Positions 36,201 to 48,539 are shown, numbered from the stretch's first letter. The stretch is DNA of 64,000 nucleotides from Cavia porcellus (GCF_034190915.1 NW_026947486.1:23305001-23369000); one strand, 5' to 3'. Notes: generated by a model not told the origin, from the sequence alone. Program-made: numbers and translations.

Positions 36201-36599
36201 AGAGGACATCATGTACCAGATGCACAAAGGCCATCTTATGATGCCTATAAAGATGGCACATAAGCACTGAACTACAGACTACAGGGTGAAGTTTCCTGAT
36301 GAGTATCAAGGAATGATCAAATAAACAGATGTTCCACATGTACCATATCAAGACACCTTGATCAATAAGCCTACTATTACTTCCTCATATGTTCATTAAA
36401 ATGACAGTATTATCCTACTTAAATGTGCCTAAAAGGGAAGATTTAAGTCAAGAAACCAAAGGGAAAACAACATCGCTGGTCATTAAATAGAACAAAAAAT
36501 AGATGTGATGAAAAAGTTGATCTCATACATAACTTCAAAATGAGGAAGTTAAACTGATTTATGTCTCTCGTATAAATGAATGCCTCAGAAATTTGCATT
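33291..36599. other. Intergenic, only one old L1-tail trace recognised
   Basis: Mostly AT-rich DNA. 33820-33895 resembles an old L1 3' end and shares 'caaacatgtactaat' with 57585-57599. A 34640-35000 block looks like an old interspersed repeat by texture, and 35660-35760 ('aacatttgctgagtgtttat') like an L2/MIR relic. I cannot name these with certainty. No gene found. Confidence 0.45.
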
Positions 36600-38009
36600 A
36601 AAGCCTTCCAAAATACATATGAAGCTTCCTTCATGAATGAAGGAACCACATGAGACCTTGAGAACGGAATGACCAATCTCATGGACACAGAGCTGTATGT
36701 GCCATAGAGAAGGTGGAAATGCAGAGAGCTCCTGGGACAACTACCTTCTAAGAGCAGCTCACAGACGTGGTATGAGGGCTACTCATTAGCAGCAAGCACA
36801 CAGGCATGGCAATCAGCCTAAGGTAGTGAGGTCAAACTGTTTGGACAGGAACATGATGGAGCATGGGGTTGGAACCTGTGCCATCCATAGTGCTGCAAGC
36901 TATTATGTTCTGTTGTATGAAGATTGAAAGGCTGAGTGGGGTCTGGAAGGGCTAAGGAGTGGGCTGTTTCTAGGGTTTCTTTTTAAGGTCTAAAAGGACA
37001 AATAAGGAAATACCTTGTGATCTAAAGGGCTTAGCAAGCTTTCCTTTTACAAGTTTGTAGAGGGGTTTAGTGAGAAGGGCAAAGCCAGGAATCCACAGGT
37101 GAACGTTTCCTATTATGCTGAGAAAAGAGAGGAGCTGTTATTTGTTGGTAGGAGGTGAGATCTGAGAAATCAAATGCACACAGTCTGGAGCTATAGCTCA
37201 GGTATGTTTGTGGAGAATGATGCCAAGATAGGTGATGAATGCATAACAGATTTGGGTCTTAAAGAAAAAGACAGGATATTACCTGGAATCTAGATGCAGT
37301 AATAGTAAGAATATCCTTATAGGGTGACTCATAGCAGGAGCTGCAGAGAAGAAGGTCATCAACATCCAGTGTAAGGTGAAAGGAAATGGGATGAAAGGAA
37401 AGTAAATCACACACAAGGGCCTGACAGTAGTGGGACCCTTTCTTGGAAGCCCTGAGGCAAGATGGTTCAGGTTAACTGCTGGGACTAGAGAGTGTCTGTC
37501 CAGGTGAAGGTGAAGAAAGGCTGTGAGGAAAGGTGCAAGGGAATGTGAAAAGGGCATCTTTTAAGACAATAATAAGTGGTAGAAGGAAGCACAGAAGACA
37601 AAAGTGTGTAGGGGATAGCTACTATAGAATGCATGAGGACAATATGATTGATAGCACAGAGATCTTGTATCAGCCAGAAAGAGCTATCTGCCTTTTGTAC
37701 TGGGAGAGTGGGAGTGTTAACAGGAATTAAAAGACTGTTGCAGTAGGCAAGAAATAATAGACTGTAGTCCTCATAGAACTAGGTCACAAATCGGGTATTG
37801 TTTTGGGCCAGGGAAAGGGTGGTTAGACTTCAGAGAAATATTAAGAAGTTGGAATGAAGCCAGGGATTGGAGTAGAAGTGCCCCAGACTCTAGAGTTGAG
37901 ATGAGTGGAAACAATGGACATTTGGGGCAAAAGGGAAGGAATAATAAGGATAGCTATAGGGATGGTTGTGTCCTGGGGATGGTCAGAGAAGCTGACAACT
38001 TGGTTAAGA
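36600..38009 (-). pseudogene. Class I ERV pol remnant (RT to RNase H region)
   Basis: Minus-strand text carries decayed gammaretrovirus-type pol blocks in the right order, spread over several frames: a QDLCAIN-like palm block (about 37660), a LPQGF block (about 37450), a VDDLLL catalytic-site block (about 37350), and RNase-H-side traces toward 36700. Stops and frameshifts are dense, so no polymerase can be made. Integrase and env were not recognised. Confidence 0.7.
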
Positions 38010-38245
38010 TATCTTGTCCTAAAAGGGGAACAAGACAGGAAAGGATAACTAAAAATGAGTGTGGGAAATGGTATTGACCCTGTTGGCACCAGACTGGGTG
38101 AATTTTTAAGGGTCTAGATACTTTACCATCAATACTCACAATAGTAACAATGGGCCAAGGAGGTTGGTCCTTAGAAGAAAGGCAACGTGGAGTGACTAGC
38201 ACTGGTATCAACTGAAAATGAGATGGACTTACCCTCTATTATAAG
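38010..38245 (-). pseudogene. Class I ERV protease remnant
   Basis: Two hallmarks of the gammaretroviral aspartic protease are visible on the minus strand: an active-site-like DTSASHSTL near 38190 (the usual glycine of the DTGA motif is replaced by serine) and PLLGQDILTKL near 38010, typical of the protease/RT border. Stops lie between them. Inactive. Confidence 0.75.
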
Positions 38246-38729
38246 AGTTAGCTGTGTAGCAGAAAATGTCACCACTACACACACCCCTCACCAGTATACT
38301 TCAGTTTGTTCTTTGCCCAAGTAACAGTTTTTGTTCTAGTTCTGGTTTCTCCTGTCTCTTGGGAATGGATGGTCATTGTGGTGCATAGCTGGCCACTGTG
38401 ATGCACATTGTATAAACCAATGCCCAATTGAAAAGCCATTCTGCTTCTGTATACATTTCATGCTTGCTTATCCAGGCTTAGATTGTCAGAGATTAGGGCC
38501 TGATATTTTGGGAGTGATCCTGATCAGTGTCCATAGATGTAAATAAATCGGCATCCAAATCCTGGGTGTCATTTCAATGTTTCTGCTTGTTGTTGCATCT
38601 GGGGTTCAGCATTCAAAATGTTCAAGGGGGCCTCCACAGGTTTCAGGCTTAGACAGTCTTCAGTGGTCAGGCCAAGAAGGTCTGAGAAGGAGCCAGTTGG
38701 GAGATCTTAGGTCCATAGCCTAGAAACAG

Positions 38730-39967
38730 GAGAAGCATCTACCAGTGTTCAGCAATGACTTCCATTGGGGTCCCCCCACAGGAAGGATATGGCTTTGGGG
38801 GAATTCCAGGTTGTGGGCATTCCCTAGCCCCGTGACTGATCTGGTAGCATTTAAAGCATAGCCTCAAAGGGATGCCCTTGGACAGAAAGACCTTGGAAAT
38901 GCTTTTAGCATTGACTGTGAGTCTGGTCCTGCCTGAATGTTTCTAACAGTTGTGGCTAACATCTGCACCTCAGAAATGCACTGCTTTCAAGAACTTTCAT
39001 CTCTATTACTAAAAACTTTGAAGACCAATTTGATAAGTTCCTGTTTTGGGGTCTGAGGACCAGACTCTAGTTTCCGTAATTTTTTTTTAACAAATATTTG
39101 GTGCCAATTGGGTAATAAAATGTATCTTTAGGGTAAGTTGACCCTCTGGCCTTTCTGGGTCTAATTCTGTGTATCACCTAAGGGCAGCATCCAGGAAAGC
39201 CATATGCTGAGTTGGATTTTCATCCCTATTCTGAGTAGTTTCCTTTAGCATATCAAAATGAACTGCCTCTTTGGCTACCCTATGAAGTTTCAAAGAAACC
39301 ATTTGATCTTGGCTTGCTTCTCCTCAGATTCTGCCTGATAATTCCAGTTAGGGTTTTTCCCAAAGGACAGCTGTAGTGCCTACAGGAAAATCCCCCTGAA
39401 GGAGGTATTGTTCATTCCACAAGGACTGAGCCAGGGAGCTTACTCATTCCCCCTCTTCTGAAAAAAGAGTGGAACCAAAGATCACATTTAAATAAGTCCA
39501 AGTTAGGTTTTATGACCAAGTTAGATACTGAAACTCTTGGGTATATTGAGTGGGACCTATGCTGGTTAATTTGGGAGAGGTCTGTCAAAGAGAAAAGAAC
39601 ATGAACTCCAAATGACTCTTCTGACCCTGTCACTTCTCAGAGTGGAAACTGAGCAGGGGCAAGGTTTTGGAGTCAAACTGCCATATAGATGAGGTATGAA
39701 GCAGAGTGGGATCAAGAGTAGCATGCTGAGGAGGATTAAAGTCCAAGGAAAGTGCCAGACAAATAGAGGGAACAGGCAACTGGCTGGCCAGAAGCTCTAC
39801 AGGAGAGGAGGGTGTAGCTGTAGCAGGGGAAGCTCTGGGGGAGAAGGAAAAGTGGTTATGACAGCAGGAGGCTCTGAAGGAAACAGTGAGGCTGCAGTTC
39901 CAGGAGGCTCCATAGGAGGAGGAGTGGCTACAGTGGCAGGAGATTCCAGATGCTGCTAAGGGAGAGC
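38730..39967 (-). pseudogene. Class I ERV gag remnant (capsid, nucleocapsid)
   Basis: On the minus strand a capsid-type stretch (AFLDAALR.., about 39190) is followed by a single CCHC-type knuckle region (CFKCYQISHGARECP, about 38850) as in gammaretroviral Gag. In CFKCYQISHGARECP the spacing C-x2-C-x4-H-x4-C is kept. Many stops. Its upstream part was separated by the L1 B insertion and continues after 46753. Confidence 0.7.
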
Positions 39968-39982
39968 AAGATCAGTTGGATC

Positions 39983-40628
39983 GATAGGTCTGCAGAGGAG
40001 GAGCTGGGCAGATCTGGGGTGCCCTCACTGGCCTCTCTGCGTGTCTGGAGGACTCTGGATATCTGCGCCCAGACTGCTGGAGTTCCCTCAGGCTTCCAGG
40101 TGCAGTGAAGGAGAGAGGTGGGTTTGAGGCTTCCACATCAGCCTCCCCATTCCCGGCTTCATTTGGAGACCTGCTGAGCTCCCCATAGGTGGGCTGGCCC
40201 ACACTACCAGCCTAGCCCAGCCTGTTTAGCTGCTGCGCCTGGCCATAGGCCTGCAGAGGAGGAGCTGGGCAGATTTGGGGTGCCTGCATCGGCCTCTCCA
40301 TGTGTCTGGAGGACTGTGGATATCTCTGCAACCAGGGAGGGTCCACAGGTTCCTGAAGCACTGCGGCCTGTGGTGAGTACACTAACCCGGCTGCGATTGA
40401 AGAACTGTGGAGCTTCCAAGGGGCAGGTGGGCGCACAGTGTCCCTGAGGCCCAGCTTGTCTGGAACTGCGGAGTTCTGAGCAGGCAGAGGAGGGCCACTG
40501 GTTCTGTAGGCCTAATGGCTTGGGGTAGCGCGGCGCCAGAGTCTCAGTAGCTCCAAACATAGAAGGGGATTTTCAGCAGATCCTGAGGAAGCTTTCAAAT
40601 AACACTTGAAACACAGAAATATAGGAAA
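39983..40628 (+). promoter_or_regulatory. L1 B 5' UTR with about two shortened monomers
   Basis: 'taggtctgcagaggaggagc' at about 39985 recurs as 'taggcctgcagaggaggagc' at about 40247 (spacing 262 bp). The text is homologous to the 330-bp monomers of L1 A, but internal deletions have shortened the unit. Presumed promoter by analogy with rodent L1s. Confidence 0.7.
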
Positions 40629-41681
40629 ATGACAAAACGAAAGACCAAATTACAACCTCAAACCTCCAGCCCATCTCAAGAAATCCTAGGAGCGATGTAT
40701 ATAGAAGAAAATATATCCCATCCACCTCATATAACGGACACAATAGCCACTGAAATTGACAAGCAACTCCAGGAAGCTTTAAAGAAATTCAAACTCGAAA
40801 TAATCTCCCAGATAAAAGAAGAAATGATAAAAGAAATGAAAGAGATTCTAAATATATCTAAAGAAAACACAGATAAAAAATTGGAGGAACTAAACAAAAA
40901 GATAGAATCCCTAGACGAGCAATACAAGAAACAAACAGAATACATAATGCAGATGCACAGAGATATACAGGAAATAAAAAACTCCACTGAAAGTTGTAAA
41001 AACCGCCTTAATGAAAGTGAAGATAGAATTTCAGACCTTGAAGACAGGATTGCAGCTAGTGAACAGGAAAGGAAAGATCTTTTGAAAATAACAAGGAACC
41101 AGGAAACAACAATTCAACAACTGCAAGACGATGCAAAGAAGAATAACATAAGAATGATAGGGATTAATGAAAGAGAGGGAGACAACATGAAGGATGTCAG
41201 GAGGATATTTAGAGAAGTAATAGCTGAAAATTTCCCAAGCATGAGATCAGAAACTGACATCAGGATCAGTGAAGCATATAGAACTCCAAACAGTCATAAC
41301 CAAAATAAAACTACACCCAGACATACAATAATCACCATCCCAGAAATCCAACACAAGAATAGATTATTAAAAGCTGTCAGAGAGAAAAGACAAATCACTT
41401 ATAAAGGAAAACCTATCAGAATCACAGCAGACTTCTCAGCACAAACGATAAAGTCAAGAAGAGCATGGAGTGAAGTATTCCAGATCCTAAAGCAAAATGA
41501 TTTCCAACCAAGACTGATATATCCTGCAAAACTATCATTCAAAATAGATGGTGTAATACGATACTTCCATGACAAAGAACAGCTGAAGAACTTCATGAAC
41601 ACCAAACCAACCCTGCAAAAAATATTGAAAGACAGTTTAGATACACAAAGGAAAAAACCACTAAGCAAAGCAAATAATTAA
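40629..41681 (+). CDS. L1 B ORF1 protein, intact (350 aa)
   Basis: LINE-1 ORF1p: a trimeric RNA-binding protein with nucleic-acid chaperone activity that coats L1 RNA in cytoplasmic RNPs. Domains in order: a basic N-terminus (MTKRKTKLQPQ), a coiled coil at about residues 35-165 with heptad-rich segments (EELNKKIESLDEQYKKQ, RISDLEDRIAASEQ), an RRM-type domain from about 175 (NIRMIGINEREGDN), and the C-terminal domain from about 250 (ITYKGKPIRITADFSAQTIK). No stop or frameshift. The ATG was chosen because the same start is used in L1 A and a related one in old L1 C. A 19-nt spacer separates it from ORF2. Length is near the usual ORF1p size. Whether it is expressed in this AT-rich region is unknown. 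Confidence 0.88.
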   Translation: MTKRKTKLQPQTSSPSQEILGAMYIEENISHPPHITDTIATEIDKQLQEALKKFKLEIISQIKEEMIKEMKEILNISKENTDKKLEELNKKIESLDEQYKKQTEYIMQMHRDIQEIKNSTESCKNRLNESEDRISDLEDRIAASEQERKDLLKITRNQETTIQQLQDDAKKNNIRMIGINEREGDNMKDVRRIFREVIAENFPSMRSETDIRISEAYRTPNSHNQNKTTPRHTIITIPEIQHKNRLLKAVREKRQITYKGKPIRITADFSAQTIKSRRAWSEVFQILKQNDFQPRLIYPAKLSFKIDGVIRYFHDKEQLKNFMNTKPTLQKILKDSLDTQRKKPLSKANN

Positions 41682-41700
41682 ACAGAACAGAAAGATAAAG

Positions 41701-44700
41701 ATGCAACAGCAGAGAGATAACATTCCTACAACTAACCAGCATTTAACAGTAATAACCATTAATGTAAATGGTCTCAATGCACCAATCAAAAGAAACAGAC
41801 TAGCAGAATGCATCAAGAAACAAAATCCAACCATATGCTGTTTACAGGAAACCCATCTAACCCAGAAAGATACTCACAGACTGAAAGTCAAAGGATGGAA
41901 AACAATTCTTCATGCAGCAGGAATCCAAAAAAAGGCAGGAGTAGCCATTCTGTTTGCAGACAACCTGAACTTTAAACCAACAATGACCATAAAGGACAAA
42001 GAAGGTCACTACATACTCGTAAGGGGAAAACTCCAAGAGGAAGAGATAACTATCTTAAATATATACGCACCAAACTCCAGAGCGCCCAGTTATATAAAAT
42101 AATTATTAACAGAAACGAAAACTCAAATTATCAGTAACACAATTGTAACAGGAGACCTTAATACACCACTGACACCAAGGGACATATCAACCAGACAGAA
42201 AATGAGCAAAGAAATAACAGAACTGAATCACACCTGTGAACAAATGGGTTTGATAGACATATACAGAATGTTCCACCCAACAAAATCAGAATACACATTC
42301 TTCTCAGCAGTACATGGATCATTTTCTAAAATAGACCATATATTAGCTCACAGAACATATTTAAGCAAATGCAAAAGAGTTGAAATCATCCCTTGCATAT
42401 TATCGGATCATAGCACTCTTAAATTAGAAATTAATGACAAAGGATACGGCAAAAATTCCGCAAACACATGGAAACTAAATAACACACTCTTGAGTAATCA
42501 GTGGGTCACAGAAGAAATTAAAGAAGAAATTAAACAATACCTAAAAGAAAATGAAAATGTAGATACAACTTACCGGAATCTGTGGGATGCAATGAAAGCC
42601 GTTCTGAGAGGAAAATTTATTGCACTGAGTTCCCACATCAGGAAAACAGAACGAATACAAATAAATAACTTGATGCTACACCTGAAACAGCTAGAAAAAG
42701 AAGAGCAAGTCAAGCCCAAAGCCAAAAGAAGAGAGGAAATTATAAAAATCAGAGCAGAAATCAATGCAATAGAGACTAAGAAAACAATCCAAAGAATCAA
42801 CGAATCAAAGAGTTGGTTCTTTGAAAGAATAAATAAAATCGATAAGCCCCTAGCCAACCTTATTAAAAAAAGGAAAGAAAAAGCTCAAATTCATGCAATA
42901 AGAAATGAAAAAGGAGAAATCACTACAGACCCAATAGAAATACAGAGGATCATCAACACCTATTTCGAAAACCTCTACTCTCAAAAGTTTGATAACAGAA
43001 GAAATAGACAGATTCTTAGAAGCATATGAAGTACCAAAGCTAGATCAAGAGGATATAAAACTGTTCAATAACCCAATCTCTGCTAATGAAATTGAGAATG
43101 TAATTGGGTCCTTGCCCACCAAGAAGAGCCCAGGCCCAGATGGATTCACTGCAGAATTCTACAAGAAATATAAAGAAGACCTAATGCCGACACTCCTCAA
43201 ACTATTCAATGAAATTGAAAGGGAAGCAATCCTTCCTAAGTCATTCCTGGAAGCAAATATTGCTCTAGTACCAAAACCTGAGAAAGACCCAACTATAAAA
43301 TAGAACTATAGACCGATCTCCCTAATGAACACAGATGCAAAAATCCTCAATAAAATATTGGCAAATAGGATCCAGCAAATCATCAAGAAGATTATACACC
43401 ATGACCAAGTGGGATTCATCCCAGGAATGCAAGGATGGTTCAACATATGTAAATCAATAAATGTAATCCACCATATCAATAAAGCCAAAAATAAGAATCA
43501 CATGATCATCTCTATAGATGCAGAAAAAGCCTTCGATAAGGTCCAACACTTATTCATGATAAGAACTTTACAGAAAATTGGAATAAATGGTCTTTACCTC
43601 AATATAATAAAGGCCATTTATGACAAACCAACAGCCAGCATCATACTAAATGGCCAAAAATTGAAAGCCTTTACTTTAAAATCGGGCACAAGACAAGGAT
43701 GTCCTTTATCACCACTCCTATTTAATATAGTACTGGAAGTACTAGCCAGAGCAATTAGGCAAGAAAGAGAAATAAAAGGGGTAAAGAGAGGAAAAGAAGA
43801 AGTTAAATTATCATTGTTTGCAGATGACATGATACTCTACATAGAAGACCCCCTAAACTCCATAGAAATACTCTTAGATACAATAAATAAATTCAGTAAA
43901 GTGGCTGGATACCAAATCAATACTCAGAAATCAATAGCATTCCTATACACGAACAACAAATTTACAGAGAGGGAAATAAGAGAAACTGGACTATTCACAT
44001 TAGCAAGCAAAAAAATGAAATATTTAGGAATTACTCTTACGAAAGAAGTGAAAGACTTATACAGTGAAAATTATAATACACTGAAAAAGGAAATTGAAGA
44101 TGATCTCAGAAAATGGAAAGACATCCCTTGCTCATGGATAGGAAGAACAAACATTGTGAAAATGGCCATTCTCCCAAAACTGTTATACAGATTCAATGCA
44201 ATCCCAATAGAAATACCATCAACATACCTTATAGATCTAGAGAAATCACTCCTAAATTTCATCTGGAACCAGAAGAGACCTAGAATCGCAAAGGCAATTC
44301 TAAGCAGCAAAGACAAAGCAGGAGGCATCACAATCCCTGACTTGAAGTTATACTACAAAGCAACAGTAGTAAAATCAACATGGTATTGGAATCAAAACAG
44401 AGCCGAAGATCAGTGGAATAGATTAGAAGATACAACCACAACTACGAACACACTCAACCACCTTATTTTTGATAAAGGAGCCAAGCAGGTTCACTGGAAG
44501 AACGACAGTCTCTTTAATAAATGGTGCTGGAAAAACTGGCTCTCCATTTGCCGAAAACTAAAGCTAGACCCATGTCTATCACCATGTACTAAATTAAAAT
44601 CTAAATGGGTCAAAGATCTGAATATTAAAACAGAAACACTAAATCTATTGGAAGACAAAATAGGTAGAAACCTTGGAGACATAGGAGTAGGTAAAGAATT

Positions 44701-45537
44701 CATGAACAGGACTCAAACCGCACGGGAAATTCTTCCCAGAATCAATAACTGGGACCACTTCTTATTAAAAAGTTTCTGCATGTCAAAAGAAATCTCCAGC
44801 ATAGTGAAAAGAAAACCCACAAACTGGGAAAAGATTTTAGTGAACTCTCTCTCTCAGACAAGGGCCTCTTGTCTAAAACATATAAAGAATTAAAGAAACT
44901 CAGACCTCCGAAATTCAAAGATCCAATCCAAAAATGGGCATCTGAGATGAATATGCAATTCTCAGATGAAGAAATGCAAATGGCAAATAAATACATGAAA
45001 AAATGCTCATCATCATTGGTCATTAGAGAAATGCAAATTAAAACCACACTGAGATACCATCTCACTCCTGAAAGAATGGCCAGGATCAAGAAAACCGACA
45101 ACAAATGCTGGAGGGGCTGTGGGGAAAAAGGAACTCTCCTGCACTGCTGGTGGGAGTGTAGACTGGTACAGCCTTTGTGGAGATCTGTCTGGAGATTTCT
45201 CAAAAAGTTGGGACTGGAAATCCCATTTATTCCAGCTATTCCACTTCTAGGCATATTCCCAGAAGAACTGAAAGCATCATACCACAGTGATATATGTGCA
45301 CCTATGTTTATAGCAGCACAATTTGTAATTGCCAGATCTTGGAAACAACCCAAGTGCCCATCAACGGAGGAATGGATAAAAAAGTTGTGGTATTTCTATA
45401 CAATGGAGTATTATTCAGCTATAAAGAAGGATCACATTGAGATATTTATCAATAAATGGGCGCAGCTTGAGACCATACTCATTAGTGAAATAAATCAATC
45501 TCGCATGTGTGAATACCGAATAGTTTCCCTAATGTAA
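41701..45537 (+). pseudogene. L1 B ORF2: endonuclease/reverse transcriptase, inactivated
   Basis: Full length by alignment with L1 A, with all ORF2p regions present: APE-type endonuclease ([23 protein letters not shown]), RT ([23 protein letters not shown]) and the C-terminal cysteine-rich segment (CWRGCGEKG). Disabling changes: a TAA at 42100-42102 where L1 A has glutamine; a two-base loss near 42995; a TAG at about 43301 where L1 A has glutamate; and a two-base gain in a CT run near 44855. There is also an in-frame 12-nt gain near 44435 adding four threonines. It cannot supply reverse transcriptase. Confidence 0.9.
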
Positions 45538-46738
45538 ATAATGATTCAAATATATAAAAATATGTGGTAATCATGATTCCCCATTAGGTGGCCTTGAAGC
45601 CTTATAAAGTTTTCACTCATTAATTAGAAAGGCTTTATTCTGGCCTTCTTTATATGAAAATATTTGAAGCTAGAGTATATGAAGTTTTATCCAAATATTT
45701 CAAGGAAAAAGACACTATGGTAACTACTATTAAGTCAGGTTATAAGGTGGTGAAGTACTAGGTTGTTGAAACAGCCATGCTGTGACCTCTATTGTTATAT
45801 TGTTATGTCCTGTTTTATCTCAATCTCCCCCTTATTGTTTCAAAAAAAATTATTTAGTCATTTCTTATGTTTGTCTTAATTAAAGAAAAAATTCAAAAAA
45901 ATTAGGATATATAAATAGTAACTCATTTTGATTTCCTATTAACTTGTTTTGAAGTCCTGTAGTACTCCCACGATCTTGTTTTGACTGATTAGACTCTGTT
46001 CCATTCTATATGATAGTATCAAGTTTGAAGACATAGGCAACTACTTTGAAGACAATAAGATTCACTAAGATACCCATTCTGGTTTGACTATTGTCTTCTT
46101 TGGAAGTCCTGTAATGTTTACAATGCCTAAGTTTTATTGGTCTTGTTCTCTACTGTTTTGTCCAACTTTATAATATCTAATAAGATAGACAATTCTTTTT
46201 AAGGAAACAAGGGACAACGTTGATAACCATTGTTGATAAACTTGTACTCTGTTCTACACCATGTGCTATGTCTATCCTTGGTATTGACTGACAGCTTTGT
46301 TTTGCCGTATTTGACTGTATTCTCCCCCCCACCAAAGAAAGTAATAAGCACTAAGGAGTAATAAAATCCAAGATGTGTAAATTTTGTTGTAAAAAAGAGA
46401 GGGAAAAAAAAAGAAAAAGAGCTCTAACGGATATAACAGCAAGTGTGTTTGGGGATGTTAAATAGCTGACTTTATCAATGTTTTTGGAACATTGAACACA
46501 GCTGTTGGCAGTCTCCCTGTTTGAATGTCCACCTTGTGTTCTTTGATACTGTGATTTGAGGAACTATTTTCAAGAAGATAGTGTGTAATCTACTAGCAGG
46601 TAATTTCTTACGGTTATGTTTTTTTGTTTTGTTTTGTTTTGTTTTGTTTTGTTTTGTAGTTCTGTATTGCGTGTACCCTTACGCCGCTTTGGTTTGTTTT
46701 GTGTTTTTCTCTTTTTCCTCTTAAATAAAAACTAAAAA
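45538..46738 (+). other. 3' UTR of L1 B
   Basis: About 1.2 kb. A polypurine tract (46391-46422) and a C-run (46323-46331) are shared with L1 A. A (GTTTT)n stretch at 46620-46660 is specific to this copy. From about 45670 to the end it aligns with the HAL1 3' UTRs. Confidence 0.75.
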
Positions 46739-46753
46739 AAGATCAGTTGGATC

Positions 46754-47650
46754 TGCTGCAGAAAGGAAGCCAGGTCTCATGAAATAGGTGTCGACGGGGA
46801 GAAAGAAAAAGGATTTGATTCTTTGAGGCATACAAAGTGGGAATATTACAGAGTGTAAAGAATATCTGTATGTAGAGGACTTCTGACTACTTGTTTAGCT
46901 TCTGGCAGTAATTGTCTAAGTCCCACAGAATAAAGATTGAAAATTCACCTTGAGCTATTTTCTAGTTTGTACTGTGGCTCTGCAGTCTTATAAAACAATT
47001 TAGACACTGTGGCTTCAGATTAGGTTGGAGATGTAGAATGGAGAATTTCAGATATTTTGATAGACTAAGGAAGAGGAAGGGGGGAAAGAAGGAAGAATCC
47101 CTAGGGAGAGCAGAGAAAGATAACTGTCATGCTTTGTGTGGCAAAGTAAGAGTGGCAGCAGGGCCTGAACTGAGTAACTTCAGCTGTGCCCGAAACCATA
47201 AGGAAGACTGGGTGGATGAGAAAGGCAATCATCATCACAACTGGCCCATCACCAAACCGATCCAGTCTCCCTAGGAATCTCCCTGACTAGTGAGTGCTAG
47301 GTTTAAAGGCACAGAGGAACAAACCTTTCTTGGTCCCAAGGAAGTGAGAGGGGAAAGCAGAACTAGGGAGCAGTCCAAAGAAGAGAGGAAAAAGGTCAGA
47401 CACAGAGTGGATTAAAAGGCAAAGAACTAAACTGTAGCAGCAGCAGTGGCAGTGGTAGCAGTGGGGGAGTCTTAAAGGTGCAGTGTTAAAAGTATGGAGC
47501 GGTCTTACCAGGTCTGAAGTGAGCAGAAAGTGCTTGGAGCACTGTAGCAAAGTCTATAATCAATGTCACCAGGTGGCTTCAATGGCAAGAGGCTCAAGAT
47601 AGGATGCTGTATCCTTTTAAGAGGGACCCCATTGTGGTCCCAAGTTTCAT
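46754..47650 (-). pseudogene. 5' part of the class I ERV (leader / start of gag), decayed
   Basis: The text directly after the L1 B duplication continues the ERV interval. It has the purine-rich composition (plus strand) seen over the rest of the gag region. No intact frame, and no primer-binding site or LTR could be assigned with confidence. Confidence 0.4.
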
Positions 47651-47984
47651 GCATATGAGAAAACACCAAGAGCTCAAAACTTTGGAAAACACTGGATTTA
47701 AATTCATCTAGGTACAGGTAGGCTGAAATCAGAGAGATATCAGCGAATATCTGGAGGGGAGGCTAAGTATATATATATTGTGTTTGGGACTGAGGGTTGT
47801 GGTGCCAAGGAATCTAGATGGAATGTTTGAAGTCAAATCTGTGAGAACTATCAGCACAGTTGTGCATATAAACCTGGGTCTTCCAGCATCAGGGAGACTG
47901 TGGGTCCAGTCCTAAATATCTTTATGGCCATCAGTTCTGTTTGGATTCCTGTTGTTTGTAGATGCACAATTTTATTGGGAAGTT
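47651..47984. other. Intergenic or ERV-edge DNA, nothing recognised
   Basis: Could hold the remains of an ERV LTR, but no LTR ends (TG...CA), TATA box or polyadenylation pattern stand out. Confidence 0.35.
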
Positions 47985-48165
47985 CTTTCTCAGGTCAAGT
48001 CCTACACTGTCCCCCTGCCAATTTAGGTGTTATGTGGCTTTAGGCAACTCACTTAAATCCCCAAGCTTATTTTTCTTCATTTGTGCCGTGGAGACTACAC
48101 CCCTTGCAGAAATGAATTGCTGTGAAAATATAATCCATTATATATGCAGCACTTAATACAATGCT
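47985..48165 (+). repeat. MIR SINE relic
   Basis: MIR order: 'ggctttaggcaactcactta', 'tttcttcatttgtgccgtgg', then 'gcacttaatacaatgctca'. Diverged but well ordered. Confidence 0.75.
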
Positions 48166-48539
48166 CACCCCTGGAGGAAATCTCTTAATTACACACTCAA
48201 AAGGTAAATGTGGCAACTTGCTCCATTTGTTTTCTAAATAGCCCTAACTGGAGTTTATGAAGCTTTCTACAAAGTGCCTTTTCTCTGTCCCTTCCTTCAG
48301 AGCCAGAGGTCCTGAAAGAACATAGATTGCCCCTTTTCCACCTCCTGTCAGCCTGCACCTGTCACTCAGTCACTCCCTCACCCCTCCAAGGCCTTCCTTA
48401 GCTGTTAACACCAAGGACCTCAGGGGTTGCCAAAGGCAATGAAACTAATCCTCTAGTTAGTCAGTCCCTTAACCTTCTTCCCTCCTCTCATGCCAGTGCT
48501 CTTCCTCCTGGAAACATTCCCATCTGTTGACTTTTGTGC

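Larger units (their letters stand above)
39983..46738 (+). mobile_element. Full-length young L1 (B) with perfect target-site duplication
   Basis: A 15-bp direct repeat, AAGATCAGTTGGATC, flanks the element (39968-39982 and 46739-46753). Layout: monomer-type 5' UTR 39983-40628, ORF1 40629-41681, ORF2 41701-45537, 3' UTR 45538-46738 with AATAAA near 46723 and a short A-tail. About 6.76 kb. ORF1 is intact, ORF2 is not. Confidence 0.92.
36600..47650 (-). mobile_element. Decayed class I endogenous retrovirus, interrupted by L1 B
   Basis: Gag, protease and pol traces follow each other on the minus strand in proviral order, and the remainder toward the 5' side resumes after L1 B (46754 to about 47650). 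The L1 target-site duplication AAGATCAGTTGGATC is found on both sides, so the ERV is older than L1 B. LTRs and env were not recognised, and both outer limits are approximate. Confidence 0.65.

Noticed and set aside
40212..40560. Minus-strand open frames across the L1 B 5' UTR (also 21527-22750 for L1 A)
   Set aside because: GC-rich monomer sequence with few stops; not conserved in frame between the two L1 copies.
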